This document shows, piece by piece, positions 9,449-18,246 of a stretch of DNA of 64,000 bases. The position numbers were made by a program, and so were the translations under genes. How positions within the stretch are numbered: the first letter of the stretch is position 1; the number at the start of each line of letters is the position of its first letter. Origin of the DNA: Segatella copri (GTDB lineage: Bacteria > Bacteroidota > Bacteroidia > Bacteroidales > Bacteroidaceae); NCBI RefSeq assembly GCF_019249795.2, contig NZ_CP156891.1:434001-498000 (forward strand). The letters run 5' to 3'. The notes beneath the pieces were generated by a model. That model searched no databases. It was given only the letters and a program-made list of their open reading frames with translations, and was not told the DNA's origin.

Positions 9449-9979
9449 TTAGTTGATTCGCGTATCGTTGATATACAGGCCGTCGGCAGCATATCGGATG
9501 TCCATCGGCTTTTTCAGAGGGTCATAACAGACTCTTTTCATCATGACACATTCATGACACCAACATCTGTCCTCGTCCTCCATCACAGGCTGGATAAAAT
9601 CCTTGACCCACTTGTAAAACAACTTACGCTCAGGATCCTTCGAACAGCCTATCGTCATATCTCTCACCACCTGAGAGTCTACGAATGTCATACTTCTCCA
9701 AGCCAATTTACTATTTCGATTTACCTTGTCAGCATTGCCAAAGAATTCACCGAAAAACAAACGAGGTTTAAAATCCTTCGGAACCTTTTTGGTTTCCGCT
9801 TCCACGTATATTTCTACCACTTTTCCCTCCGTGTCGGCTAATACTGGGAACAGTTTATCTCTGCCGATATCTGTGATGGCAACCAGGTCCTCGATGCAAA
9901 AGAACAATCCTTCTTCGTTGTTCACCACTCTCAATCCGCCATACTGCGGATGATACAACACATAAGCGTTTCCTTCCAT
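9449..9979 (-). CDS. BRO-N-like phage-type protein, unknown role
   Basis: 176 residues. The N-terminal part (GLRVVNNEEGLFFCIEDLVAITDIGRDKLFPVLADTEG) has the shape of a BRO-N/antirepressor domain: a beta hairpin, a 'F.IEDL' segment and a short helix. The match is weak. The C-terminal half has five or six cysteines in a compact block (CWCHECVMMKRVC) that could bind metal. The upstream leader contains an imperfect hairpin around 10068-10102 and a TATCTTTG -7 element on this strand at 10105-10112. Best described as an uncharacterised DNA-binding candidate of the accessory block. Confidence 0.55.
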   Translation of the reverse strand: MEGNAYVLYHPQYGGLRVVNNEEGLFFCIEDLVAITDIGRDKLFPVLADTEGKVVEIYVEAETKKVPKDFKPRLFFGEFFGNADKVNRNSKLAWRSMTFVDSQVVRDMTIGCSKDPERKLFYKWVKDFIQPVMEDEDRCWCHECVMMKRVCYDPLKKPMDIRYAADGLYINDTRIN

Positions 9980-10174
9980 ATTTATATATAATGTTTATGA
10001 GTTGGACTGCGAGATATTCGCCAAATTTCAGTTTCAGGAACGGTACCGGATTCCTATAAACAAAAAACGCCCGCAACCAGACTTTACTTGCCTGATTACG
10101 GGTGCAAAGATAGGGCAAAAACACCTTTGGGAAAAATAGGAAAAATAGGATTAATTATTAATCCCACAAAAAAA

Positions 10175-10777
10175 TCATCTCTGGGCAAAGAAATCTGCCA
10201 CTTTATCATCCATTTCTTGATTCTGAATGTCCTCGCAATGATTGAAGACATTGTAGAACGATTTAATCGTAGCTTCTCTTCGTATATTGCAATCTTCAGT
10301 AAGAAATCTATAAATGGCATTGGCACTAACGATATGCTGCGGTGCCAGGATGCCCTTTCTTCTCCAATATCTGATAAACGCAAATATTGCGATATTCATT
10401 GGTGAAGACTTGCTCGCACTGGTACGCAATGAATCCAGGCCATTTAGGGTGAGAAATTCTATAAATAAAGAGGCTTGCTCGGCGGTCGTCTCTTCATCTT
10501 TTAAAGAAGATGCTTCATCTGTCACAAAAAGGTACTCTCTTTTTCGGCCGACTCTGGTACCATTCTTTAATGGTTTTCTATTCCTTTGCTCCAGGTATTC
10601 ATAATAGCCATCCAGAGTGGCGATATAAGCATCAAGCCTAGGAAGTTCAGCTTCAACCAAATGATTGTCTATTCTGTTAAAGGTCTCCAAGTATCGACGT
10701 AATACGAGCGCATCATGATAATCTCTTTCCTGCATGGCAACATCTACCAGTAAGTGTGCGTGTATGCTCATATCCAT
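10175..10777 (-). CDS. unknown, possibly DNA-binding protein
   Basis: 200 residues, mostly helical and charged, with a run resembling a helix-turn-helix near the end (ANAIYRFLTEDCNIRREATIKSFYNVFNHCEDI) and a basic motif in the middle (RVGRKREYLFVT). There is no membrane segment or signal peptide. Either ATG 10777 or 10771 could be the start. It is the most upstream gene of the minus-strand accessory block. I do not recognise the family. Confidence 0.6.
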   Translation of the reverse strand: MDMSIHAHLLVDVAMQERDYHDALVLRRYLETFNRIDNHLVEAELPRLDAYIATLDGYYEYLEQRNRKPLKNGTRVGRKREYLFVTDEASSLKDEETTAEQASLFIEFLTLNGLDSLRTSASKSSPMNIAIFAFIRYWRRKGILAPQHIVSANAIYRFLTEDCNIRREATIKSFYNVFNHCEDIQNQEMDDKVADFFAQR

Positions 10778-11137
10778 AGGAGGGAACGCCTCAAATTGTA
10801 AGTATACTCAATAAACTTGCTGTTGCCATTCAATTGAATGACCACGCAAAAAAGGCCGAATCGCCCATACTTCAGTATCAAGCGCAAGAGCTTGATTATA
10901 AATCTCCCCATAATTCGAAATTTATATTAGTTAGAAATTAAGTTCTTTGTCGCTCGTTCCTTAGTAGAGGACGTTAGAATTTGTTTGCGCTAACAATTTT
11001 GCTGGTACAAGCAAATGCCAGGAGAACTATAAGGGAATACACCCTTAGGGGACAGTTGGTCTCCGATTTCATCATATTTTACTTTCTTTTTTTTAGGTAT
11101 TTATTTATCAATAGTTCGTTAATAATTCAATAATGTG
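10778..11137. other. noncoding gap beside the IS4 element
   Basis: 360 bp without a convincing gene. It contains the upstream region of the preceding unknown gene, a small hairpin (TCAAGC-GCAAGA-GCTTGA near 10880-10900), and the likely left end of the IS4-family element. No tRNA or promoter consensus stands out. Confidence 0.5.
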
Positions 11138-12419
11138 CTAAGCAGCTATACGCTGTAAGCACGAGAGATCTTTGAAAATCTTGCTAATTAAAGTTCGGTT
11201 CGGGGTGTACCCACTTGCTTTAAAAATTCGTTTCACCAGATAAATATTGGTCATCAGTGACTTGAATGAAGACATAGAATATTCCATTCCCATCTCCTTC
11301 ATAGTTACCTTGGCAACATTTAGTGATGTGAACGAAGCATTGAAAGCAAAATCGAGTTTCCACTTATCGCGAGCCTGGCAGTCCATAAGACCAGTATAGC
11401 CTTTGGCGTCACGAAAGCAAAATTCGATATGGAACCTGGTTCTATAATAAAGAAGTACTTCTTCACCCGAAAGTGAGGTGTCTGTAGAGAAGAATAGTTT
11501 CTTCTTGCCATTTGGCATCTGCCAGATGACAAGTCTAACTTTACACCTGAGTGCCTTGGAATAGGCTATCAAAGTATAAGCTGTTCCTTCTATATCTTTC
11601 ATCTCCATCTTCTCCATTCGAGTGAGGTCAAGATTCTTCATATTAATCTTGCCATCCTTGGTCTTGGGGCGACCACGTTTTCCAGTACGTGGACCAGCAT
11701 AGACATAAAAGAGACAAGCATTGTCACGAAAGCGGCTTATCAAAGAGAAGCCTTCTTTCTTTATCCCATTAACAAATGTACTTGTAGAGAAGTAAGCATC
11801 TGCAACTATGAGGGTTGAGAGTTTAAGAAGTTCCTTGCGGTAACGCTTAATGACGCTGATATAGAAATCTACCATAGTCTTGTTTCTAAGACTCAGTTCT
11901 TTATTATTTAGCGACTGGTGGGCTCTTAACATCATGCAGTCTTTGGTATCAATATCAATGAGTCCAATACCCATGATTTCGAGACCATGTTTAACAGACT
12001 GAGCACATCCTGACCAAAAACGACCGATATGTGGTGTTTTCTTGCCAGCTTTACTGATGTAGCTGGGATCAATGGCAATAGCCCATCTTCCCTGTTTACC
12101 CAAGAAGCGCTTGGCAAGTGAGACATTAAGTTTGAGCCAATCAATGCACTTCGACTTTTTCAAGCCGAATGCGTTGCGATAGGTTTGCTCAACATGCAAG
12201 CCATACCTCCCCATTTGGGTGAAATTTATCTTTCTTGGTATTACCATGAACAAAATTATCACCTCGATGAGTATTTTCTCGAAACTTTTTGTTATCTTTG
12301 CAGCTGAATCTTCAACTGCATCTTTAAAGATATCCATATATTGGTCAAGTCCTGTATTCATGTAATATTGTATTTGTCGTGATCTACAAAGTTACTGAAA
12401 ATCAGCGACTTGACCAACT
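11054..12419 (-). mobile_element. IS4-family insertion sequence, ends tentative
   Basis: The element around the IS4 transposase. The only terminal inverted match I find is AGTTGGTC at 11054-11061 against its complement GACCAACT at 12412-12419, followed inward by loosely similar bases (TCCGATTTCA against TCGCTGATTTTCA). The flanks show no obvious 10-12 bp target duplication, so the exact ends are uncertain. Its neighbour is the beta-lactamase gene. Confidence 0.4.
11138..12361 (-). CDS. IS4-family DDE transposase
   Basis: 407 residues, a full-length transposase. The catalytic triad is visible: the first Asp in AIDPSYISKAGK, the second in LIVADAYFS, and the Glu in the diagnostic IS4 signature Y-x2-R-x3-E-x6-K, read as YRTRFHIEFCFRDAK. 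Further support is the RTGKRGRPKTKDGK insertion and a helical C-terminus. No frameshift or stop interrupts it, so it could be active. It is transcribed in the same direction as, and downstream of, the beta-lactamase gene. Confidence 0.93.
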   Translation of the reverse strand: MNTGLDQYMDIFKDAVEDSAAKITKSFEKILIEVIILFMVIPRKINFTQMGRYGLHVEQTYRNAFGLKKSKCIDWLKLNVSLAKRFLGKQGRWAIAIDPSYISKAGKKTPHIGRFWSGCAQSVKHGLEIMGIGLIDIDTKDCMMLRAHQSLNNKELSLRNKTMVDFYISVIKRYRKELLKLSTLIVADAYFSTSTFVNGIKKEGFSLISRFRDNACLFYVYAGPRTGKRGRPKTKDGKINMKNLDLTRMEKMEMKDIEGTAYTLIAYSKALRCKVRLVIWQMPNGKKKLFFSTDTSLSGEEVLLYYRTRFHIEFCFRDAKGYTGLMDCQARDKWKLDFAFNASFTSLNVAKVTMKEMGMEYSMSSFKSLMTNIYLVKRIFKASGYTPNRTLISKIFKDLSCLQRIAA

Positions 12420-12483
12420 TTTTATAGTTAAGTTTTCATGAGCATTTCTTAATATAAGTTATTGATTTACAGACGATTAAATA

Positions 12484-13446
12484 TTAATTTAACGCAGTAT
12501 TGATTAATAAAGAATATACTACCGCTGATATATGCGCAACAAATTGTGACGCTTGTGATTCATTTCCCTTGAAATCCTTAACAAATACAGCTAAGGTATA
12601 GCAGACCTTATTAGGCAGACATATATAGGCTACATCATTCTGAGCTGCAAGAATACCATTTTCATTGACATAACCAGAACCTGTCTTATGTGCTATTACA
12701 ACCCCTTCTTTATCAAGAAGTGGAGCTACTATCCTATCTATACCTGTTTTACATTCTTTCAATGCATTCTTAATGAAATCTTGTTTCTCATTACTGATAA
12801 GACTTTCTGTAAACAAACGATTCATCAACATTGCAGCACCAAGAGGAGATGTGTAATTAGAGTAAGCTTTGTCATGGTCAGCGGACATTTCCTCTTCTGT
12901 ATAAGCTATCTGAAAACTCGAATGTGGTATGAGTTTCGCTATAAAACTGTCTGTTTGTGCAGTATTGAGCATATTCTTAAACATGATATTGCTTGCATTA
13001 TTGTCGCTCTGGGAAAGAGTATAGCGCAACAGATCTCTTACTGTCAACGATATAACTGGTGCTGAATAATCTTTCATCATAGGGCTCCATGTCTTTGGAT
13101 CAAGTTTTTCCCTATTTATCTTTACCAAGGTATCAAGGGAAAGGCCTTTTTTGTCAAAATCATTGCAAAGAGCTAATGCCTGATGAACCTTAAATACACT
13201 CATCATAGGATAAATGCTTTTATTATTAACACTAACCGTATCTGTGTTATTAATAATAACCGCCACACCAATTTCACCAGGACAAGCCGAGACAATCTGA
13301 GAAATGCTATCAGTCAAAACATCTGTTAATGGAGGATTCGCGCTACCTTTTGTAGCTGATTTATGGGACAATGAGAACACCAAGATGAAGATGCAAACTA
13401 AAGCTATACACAAAACTACGATTTGCTTTTTTCTGTTTTTTTTCAT
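12484..13446 (-). CDS. cfxA: CfxA-type class A beta-lactamase, divergent
   Basis: 320-residue serine beta-lactamase that hydrolyses penicillins and cephalosporins in the periplasm. The N-terminal basic/hydrophobic segment (KKNRKKQIVVLCIALVCIFIL) exports or anchors it. Active-site motifs are intact: S-x-x-K as SVFK (83-86), SDN (147-149), the omega-loop region with EEEMSADH (184-191), and KTG (254-256). It is clearly CfxA-like throughout, yet by comparison from memory it has roughly 35-40 substitutions against the widespread CfxA2/3 proteins, mainly outside the motifs, so it looks like a separate variant. Flanking IS4 and IS1380-type sequences suggest mobility. The allele should be confirmed by alignment. 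Confidence 0.9.
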   Translation of the reverse strand: MKKNRKKQIVVLCIALVCIFILVFSLSHKSATKGSANPPLTDVLTDSISQIVSACPGEIGVAVIINNTDTVSVNNKSIYPMMSVFKVHQALALCNDFDKKGLSLDTLVKINREKLDPKTWSPMMKDYSAPVISLTVRDLLRYTLSQSDNNASNIMFKNMLNTAQTDSFIAKLIPHSSFQIAYTEEEMSADHDKAYSNYTSPLGAAMLMNRLFTESLISNEKQDFIKNALKECKTGIDRIVAPLLDKEGVVIAHKTGSGYVNENGILAAQNDVAYICLPNKVCYTLAVFVKDFKGNESQASQFVAHISAVVYSLLINTALN

Positions 13447-13586
13447 GTTCCTTAATTCCGCAACACTATAGTTTAATATTATTTATAAGTGCCTGAGCAA
13501 CAAAAAGCTACCCAGGATTTTGCCATGTCAGAATTTTCACTTACCTTAGTGTTGCGAAAAGAAGACAAGCAAAACTCTAATATGAC
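13447..13586. promoter_or_regulatory. divergent region between beta-lactamase and IS1380 remnant
   Basis: 140 bp between two divergent genes. It holds an inverted pair around GCAACACTA (about 13460-13468) and TAGTGTTGCG (about 13549-13558), likely related to IS1380-type termini. The beta-lactamase promoter must lie here, but I see no perfect TAnnTTTG element for it. Confidence 0.4.
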
Positions 13587-14339
13587 ATGGCAAAGATACA
13601 AATAAAATCTGAGAAACTCACTCCTTTTGGAGGAATTTTTTCTATTATGGAGCAATTTGATGCTCTTTTAGCTCAAACCATAGATTCCACCTTGGGATTG
13701 AGATGCACTATGTTTGGTTATCAATATAGCGAAATTCTACGCTCTCTGATGTGCGTATATCTTTGTGGCGGCTCATGTATTGAGGATGTTACAACTCACT
13801 TGATGAAACATTTGTCTCTTCATCCAACTGAAATCAACGGTATTGAATTTGAGCTGAATTCCATCCTTGTTGAGAAATGGAAAGGAAAACCGTATCGTCT
13901 TGTCATACAGAGACAAAGGCGAATAGATGGAGACCTTGACATTTGGGAAGGCGAATATACCTACAGATGTATACTGGCTAACGATTACAAGTCGAGTGCA
14001 AGAGACATCGTGGAATTCTACAATCTTCGTGGTGGCAAGGAACGCATCTTCGATGACAGGAACAATGGCTTTGGCTGGAATCGGTTGCCAAAATCGTTCA
14101 TGGCACAGAATACTGTATTCCTGCTTATGACAGCTCTCATCAGAAACTTCTACAAAGCTATTATGCAGAGATTGAAAACCCATGAATTTGGATTGCGTGC
14201 CACCAGCAGAATCAAGACCTTTGTGTTCAAGTTCATCTCTGTTCCTGCAAAATGGATTAAGACGTCACGTAGGCATGTATTGAACATTTATTCAGACAAC
14301 TATGCTTATGCCAACCTGTTCAAGACAGACTTTGGTTAA
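13587..14339 (+). pseudogene. IS1380-family transposase with internal in-frame deletion
   Basis: 250 residues, against about 420 for Bacteroides IS1380-type transposases. The N-terminal ~81 residues (from MAKIQIKSEKLTPFGG to HLMKHLSLHP) and the C-terminal ~165 (from EINGIEFELNSILVEKWKG to the end) are both well preserved, but about 165 residues between them are missing. That region carries the catalytic aspartates in complete copies, so this product cannot transpose. The reading frame survives the deletion. It is divergent from the beta-lactamase gene, and its left end may contribute to that gene's promoter region. Confidence 0.85.
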
Positions 14340-14604
14340 AGGTCATGCTTTTCTGGTTAAACCGGCGTATTACCTCAAGTCGCTTTATGGGGTAAGGGAA
14401 TTTTGTGTTTACGACGTTTCTGTTAGGCCCAAGGAATATGTACAATAAAAGAATTTTGGTCGTTTTACAAGTAAATTCCCACGAAACCCTATAGGTTGCG
14501 GATTTGAGGTTAATGTCTAATTTTAAAATATGCGCGAATAACATAATATAGTTTAAGGCATTTGGAAAAACGAACTTTTCTCTATAACTTCGCGGCTATA
14601 TTTA
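14340..14604. other. noncoding, right flank of IS1380 remnant
   Basis: 265 bp without a gene. The first part presumably is the IS1380 3' tail, but I cannot find the complementary terminal repeat. No promoter or hairpin stands out. Confidence 0.4.
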
Positions 14605-14835
14605 TTGAAATTTAAAATGGTTAGTAACATGACAGAAGTATCAAACAACCTTCTATGGTTCTTACAAATGCTAAGACATGCAGAGGCAACACTCGCCCAT
14701 GCTCTTGCTCAATCAGAAAGATTTAATAAACACGACAGAGAAGTCATTGACAAAATTAAAACGGAAGTTGTAATGGCAGACCTAACCTTGTTACAATTGC
14801 TAGCTCCCAAGGAAAAATACAATCCACCAACATAG
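14605..14835 (+). CDS. small unknown helical protein
   Basis: 76 residues (ATG 14605, or ATG 14617 giving 72). It is predicted to be largely helical: NNLLWFLQMLRHAEATLAHALAQSERF followed by a charged helix and LTLLQLLAPKEKYNPPT. There is no cysteine, signal peptide or recognisable domain. It sits alone between the IS1380 remnant and the mobilizable element. It has reasonable composition for a real gene, but length and isolation keep confidence low. Confidence 0.4.
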   Translation: MKFKMVSNMTEVSNNLLWFLQMLRHAEATLAHALAQSERFNKHDREVIDKIKTEVVMADLTLLQLLAPKEKYNPPT

Positions 14836-14922
14836 TATGTGATTAGGAGTCACTGTACCAATAAAAGGTACGAAATGTTTTTGAAACAACCAAGGATTTT
14901 TGAAGATTATTTGTATTACGGT

Positions 14923-15110
14923 AATTACAATTTCAGTTATTACAGTTTTTTCCTGAGGGGTATAAGGGTTTGAAGGTAGTAACAATCTGTTACTACAAAT
15001 ATTTATATATAAATATATATAATTATATATTTATATATACTTTTCTATACTTACATTTTAAAAGCGTGATATTGGGTCAAAATAAAACTGTAATAACTGA
15101 AATTGTAATT
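14923..15110. repeat. perfect 27-bp inverted repeat with AT-rich loop
   Basis: The 27-bp arm at 14923-14949 (starting AATTACAATTTCAG) is the exact reverse complement of 15084-15110 (starting AAAACTGTAATAAC). The 134-bp loop between the arms is extremely AT-rich (runs of ATATATATTT). Related GTAATTAC units encode the tail of the DUF3987 protein at about 6352-6376. It lies about 110 bp left of the element's left attachment site. Confidence 0.9.
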
Positions 15111-15220
15111 TGTAATCGATTTTTTAGCGGTATCGAGATGCATACTTTCATTGCCCCTAAAACTATGACTATCTCATCACAAAGCTATGAGTTATGACCC
15201 GCAAAACGATGAGTTATTTT

Positions 15221-15262
15221 CTTTAACATAAAGCTCTAAAGCAGCCAAAGGAGAATAAGAGA
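15221..15262 (+). other. candidate attL
   Basis: Left copy of the 42-bp direct repeat. Its core CTTTA-ACA-TAAAG is a perfect 5-bp inverted repeat around three bases, the usual shape of a tyrosine recombinase core site. The integrase gene begins 250 bp away. On the minus strand the repeat reads as an open frame (SYSPLAALELYVK) similar to that at the right copy. Confidence 0.75.
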
Positions 15263-15468
15263 GGTTGGAACGTAAACAGTTGGGAATGAGTAGATTTGCA
15301 CAAAGTTGCCAAATCGACATAAAGCAAGCGAGTGAGGAATATTGAAGTAGTTCAGTTACTAAATCGTGAGCCATAGTTACCTATGCAAAGCAGGTAACAA
15401 TGCGGAAAGGCAACTTTGTGCATCAACGGATTTTATTGCACTGATTCTCAATGTTTTGCGTATCAAGG

Positions 15469-15514
15469 AACGCTTACAAAATGATTATATTTGCACACTC
15501 AAAATGTAAGCGTT
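15469..15514 (+). promoter_or_regulatory. integrase promoter flanked by a perfect 10-bp inverted repeat
   Basis: AACGCTTACA at 15469-15478 and TGTAAGCGTT at 15505-15514 are exact inverted copies. Between them lies a Bacteroidetes -7 element, TATATTTG (15486-15493), and the second arm ends directly before the integrase ATG at 15515. A dimeric regulator bound here would cover the promoter and start of translation. The arms are also near-copies of recombinase arm sites in layout. Confidence 0.7.
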
Positions 15515-16747
15515 ATGAAAATCGAAAAATTCAAGGTGTTGCTCTACCTCAAAAAGAGCGGAATGGACAAGAATGGAAAAGCTCCCATCATGGGACGCAT
15601 CACGGTGAACAGGACTATGGCGCAGTTCTCCTGCAAGTTGTCTTGCACTCCATCGCTTTGGAATCCTCGTGCCAGCCGATTGGAGGGCAAGAGCAAGGAA
15701 GCCGTGGAGACCAACAAGGACATCGAGCAGTTGTTGCTTTCCATCCAAAAGGCTTTCGATGTGCTTGTGGAAAAGAGAACAGACTTCGAGGCTAAGGATG
15801 TCAAGGAGGCTTTGCAGGGCAGCGTCAAGACACAGACCACCCTTCTCTCCTTCGTGGACGAGCATATCAGTGAACTCAGCACCCATGAGGGCATCGATAT
15901 GTCGAAGAGCAGTGTCTGGACTTACAGAAAGATTCGCAAGAACCTTGCCGAGTTCATCAGTGAGAAATACAAGTTGGCAGACTTGGCTTTCGGACAGTTG
16001 ACTGAGCCTTTCATCAGTGACTTTCACCATTACTTGCTTGACGAGAAAGGCTTTTCATCAGGAACCATCACCATCTATGTGTCGCTCTTCAAGAAGATGT
16101 GCCGCATCGCCTTTGAGCGAGGCTTGTGCAAGAACCTGCTGTTCGCCCATTATCGGGTTGGCACTCCAAAGGTTACGACACCCAAGGCTCTCAGCATGTC
16201 TGATTTCATAAAAATCCGTGATGCGGAACTACCCGAAGACAAGCCAAGACTATCCGTTAGCCGTGACCTGTTTCTTTTCGCCTGCTATGCAGGAACAGCC
16301 TTCATAGACACCGTTTCCATCACGAAAGCCAATGTCAAGGTGTTGGAGGATGGCGACAAATGGCTCATCTATAACCGCAAGAAGACAGGAACACTTGCCA
16401 GGGTGAAACTCCTGCCCGAAGCGTTGGAGCTGATGGCGAAATACGAGGACGAGGCAAGAGATACCCTCTTCCCATTGCTGAGCACGAATCGTGTTCGTAT
16501 CGATCTCATCACCATCTGCAAGTTGGCGGAAACGAGCAAGACCTATTCCTACCATTCGGGACGACACTCGTTCGCCAGCCTCATTACGCTGGAGGCTGGT
16601 GTGCCGATGGAGACCATCTGCAAGATGCTCGGTCACAAGGATGTGAAGATGACGCAGCGGTATGCGAGAGTAACCCAAAAGAAGCTGTTTGAGGACATGG
16701 ACAAGTTCATCGCTGCAACCGAGAAGGACTTTATTCTCGCATTATGA
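15515..16747 (+). CDS. tyrosine recombinase/integrase 1
   Basis: 410 residues from ATG 15515 (MKIEKFKVLLYLKKSG); the frame opens slightly earlier, but that start falls inside the operator. Layout is Bacteroidetes-type: an arm-binding beta domain, a SAM-like core-binding domain (about 105-205), then the catalytic domain. Catalytic H-x-x-R is YHSGRHSF, followed by LGHKDVKMTQRYARV, which gives the His and the nucleophilic Tyr. At the first catalytic Arg position the protein reads ACYAGTAFIDTVS, without an Arg, as in many relatives. It is expected to integrate and excise the element at the CTTTAACATAAAG site. Integrase 2 follows after 64 bp. Confidence 0.92.
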   Translation: MKIEKFKVLLYLKKSGMDKNGKAPIMGRITVNRTMAQFSCKLSCTPSLWNPRASRLEGKSKEAVETNKDIEQLLLSIQKAFDVLVEKRTDFEAKDVKEALQGSVKTQTTLLSFVDEHISELSTHEGIDMSKSSVWTYRKIRKNLAEFISEKYKLADLAFGQLTEPFISDFHHYLLDEKGFSSGTITIYVSLFKKMCRIAFERGLCKNLLFAHYRVGTPKVTTPKALSMSDFIKIRDAELPEDKPRLSVSRDLFLFACYAGTAFIDTVSITKANVKVLEDGDKWLIYNRKKTGTLARVKLLPEALELMAKYEDEARDTLFPLLSTNRVRIDLITICKLAETSKTYSYHSGRHSFASLITLEAGVPMETICKMLGHKDVKMTQRYARVTQKKLFEDMDKFIAATEKDFILAL

Positions 16748-16811
16748 ACAGGGCTTTCAACTTTTCTTTTTACAGTTTCAACTACATTATTATATTATAA
16801 GGACAACAACT

Positions 16812-18008
16812 ATGAGCAGAAGTACATTTTCAATTTTGCCTTACATCAACAGACAGAAGGTGAAGGCAGACGGAACAGCCAACATACTTTGCCGCATCAC
16901 CGTTGACGGCAAAAGTGCAGCCATTTCTACAGGCATATCCTGTACCCCACAGGAGTGGAACGCCAAGAATGGAGAGGTACGGAACGCAAGGGACAACGGA
17001 CGATTGGCAAGTTTCCTTGCTGAGGTCAAGGATAAATACAACTTACTTCTTACCACCAACGGCATCATCACCGTGGAAATGCTGAAGGCTGTGTTGAAGG
17101 ACAAGGACACGACAGGAAGGTTCTTGCTGAACTTTGGTGATACCATCGTGGAATGGTATCGAACCTCAAAAGCCAGACAAACCTTTCTGCACAAGCGGAC
17201 ATGGCAGAAGAACCTGAGAGACTTTGTCCATTCGTTGGATAAGGACGACATCGCCTTTGAGGACATAGACGAGAATTTCGGGGAGGAATACAAACTATTC
17301 CTGAAACGAGACCAGGGACGTATCGACAGCTACGTGAACCATTGCCTTCTCTGGCTGAACATGTTGATGTACAAGGCAGTGGACAGGAGCATTATCCGCT
17401 TCAATCCCATAGCCAAGATAGGGTATGAGAAGAAGGCAGCCCCGAAGATGACCCATATCAGCAAGGCAGACTTCATCAAGATGCTCTCTACCCCGATGGC
17501 TGACGAGCGAACGGAGCTTGCACGCAGATGTTTCATTTTTGCCTCGCTCACCTCCTTATCCTATATAGATGTAAAGAAACTGTATCCTCACCATATCAGT
17601 GAGAACTCCGAGGGTAGGAAGTTCATCCGCAAGGAAAGAGAGAAGACAGGCGTGGAGTTCTTCGTGCCACTCCATCCGATAGTCGAGAAGATTCTTTCGC
17701 TCTACAATACCACGGACGACAGCAAGCCTGTTTTTCCACTGGGTGAGAAGAAAGACATCTATCTTGATGTGCATACCCTTGGAATGGTGCTTGGCATAAG
17801 CAATAAGTTGGGATTCCACGCCAGCCGCCATACATTCGGAGTCTTGATGCTCAACGAGGACATTCCCATCGGCAGCATAGCCAAGATGATGGGACACGCA
17901 GACATCACAAGCACACAGGTCTATGCGCAGGTGACGGAGCAGAAGATTTCAAATGACATGGATAAGCTTATTGCCAAGCGAGAAAGAAACAAAAATCCAA
18001 TGGCATAG
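16812..18008 (+). CDS. tyrosine recombinase/integrase 2
   Basis: 398 residues from ATG 16812 (MSRSTFSILPYINRQKVKADG); an in-frame upstream start at 16689 would overlap integrase 1 and is unlikely. It has an arm-binding domain, core-binding domain and catalytic domain with FHASRHTFGVLM (H-x-x-R) and MGHADITSTQVYAQV (His and Tyr). The segment at the first Arg is FASLTSLSYIDVKKLYPHH, again without Arg. Its sequence differs clearly from integrase 1, so it is not a recent duplicate. Tandem integrases are common in Bacteroidetes mobile elements, and one may serve excision. Confidence 0.92.
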   Translation: MSRSTFSILPYINRQKVKADGTANILCRITVDGKSAAISTGISCTPQEWNAKNGEVRNARDNGRLASFLAEVKDKYNLLLTTNGIITVEMLKAVLKDKDTTGRFLLNFGDTIVEWYRTSKARQTFLHKRTWQKNLRDFVHSLDKDDIAFEDIDENFGEEYKLFLKRDQGRIDSYVNHCLLWLNMLMYKAVDRSIIRFNPIAKIGYEKKAAPKMTHISKADFIKMLSTPMADERTELARRCFIFASLTSLSYIDVKKLYPHHISENSEGRKFIRKEREKTGVEFFVPLHPIVEKILSLYNTTDDSKPVFPLGEKKDIYLDVHTLGMVLGISNKLGFHASRHTFGVLMLNEDIPIGSIAKMMGHADITSTQVYAQVTEQKISNDMDKLIAKRERNKNPMA

Positions 18009-18031
18009 ACCTGCCATAAAGCAACGTTCCT

Positions 18032-18050
18032 TGGAGGCTTTGCGCCTCCA
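18032..18050 (+). terminator. hairpin after integrase 2
   Basis: TGGAGGC-TTTGC-GCCTCCA, a perfect 7-bp stem 24 bp after the integrase 2 stop. There is no clear U-run, so its terminating strength is uncertain. Confidence 0.45.
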
Positions 18051-18158
18051 GCCACTTGGGCGAACCACCGCAGTGTGTTTTAGCATGGTATTAGATTTAT
18101 ACAGGTAACACAAATGATACCCGGCAAACACGAACAACTCGGTATAGCCAATAAAACG

Positions 18159-18207
18159 AGGCGACAACCTATAACAACCACGCTCGGTAAGTTATACGTT
18201 GTCGCCT
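18159..18207 (-). terminator. long-stem terminator between convergent genes
   Basis: AGGCGACAAC-C-TATAAC pairs with GTTATA-C-GTTGTCGCCT, 16 paired bases interrupted by one mismatch, with a 15-base loop. On the minus strand it is followed by CGTTTTATT, making it a plausible terminator for the HTH genes that read toward it. Confidence 0.65.
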
Positions 18208-18246
18208 TGTTCATTTCACCCCACTCATCAAGGACATGTATTTCTC

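Noticed and set aside
14800..15197. Small ORFs in both directions reading KTVITEIVI
   Set aside because: They arise from the two arms of the inverted repeat and AT-rich loop; no independent evidence for translation.
15192..15374. 60-codon minus-strand ORF at attL
   Set aside because: It overlaps the attachment site; only a short stretch resembles the matching frame at attR, and no start or family supports a gene.
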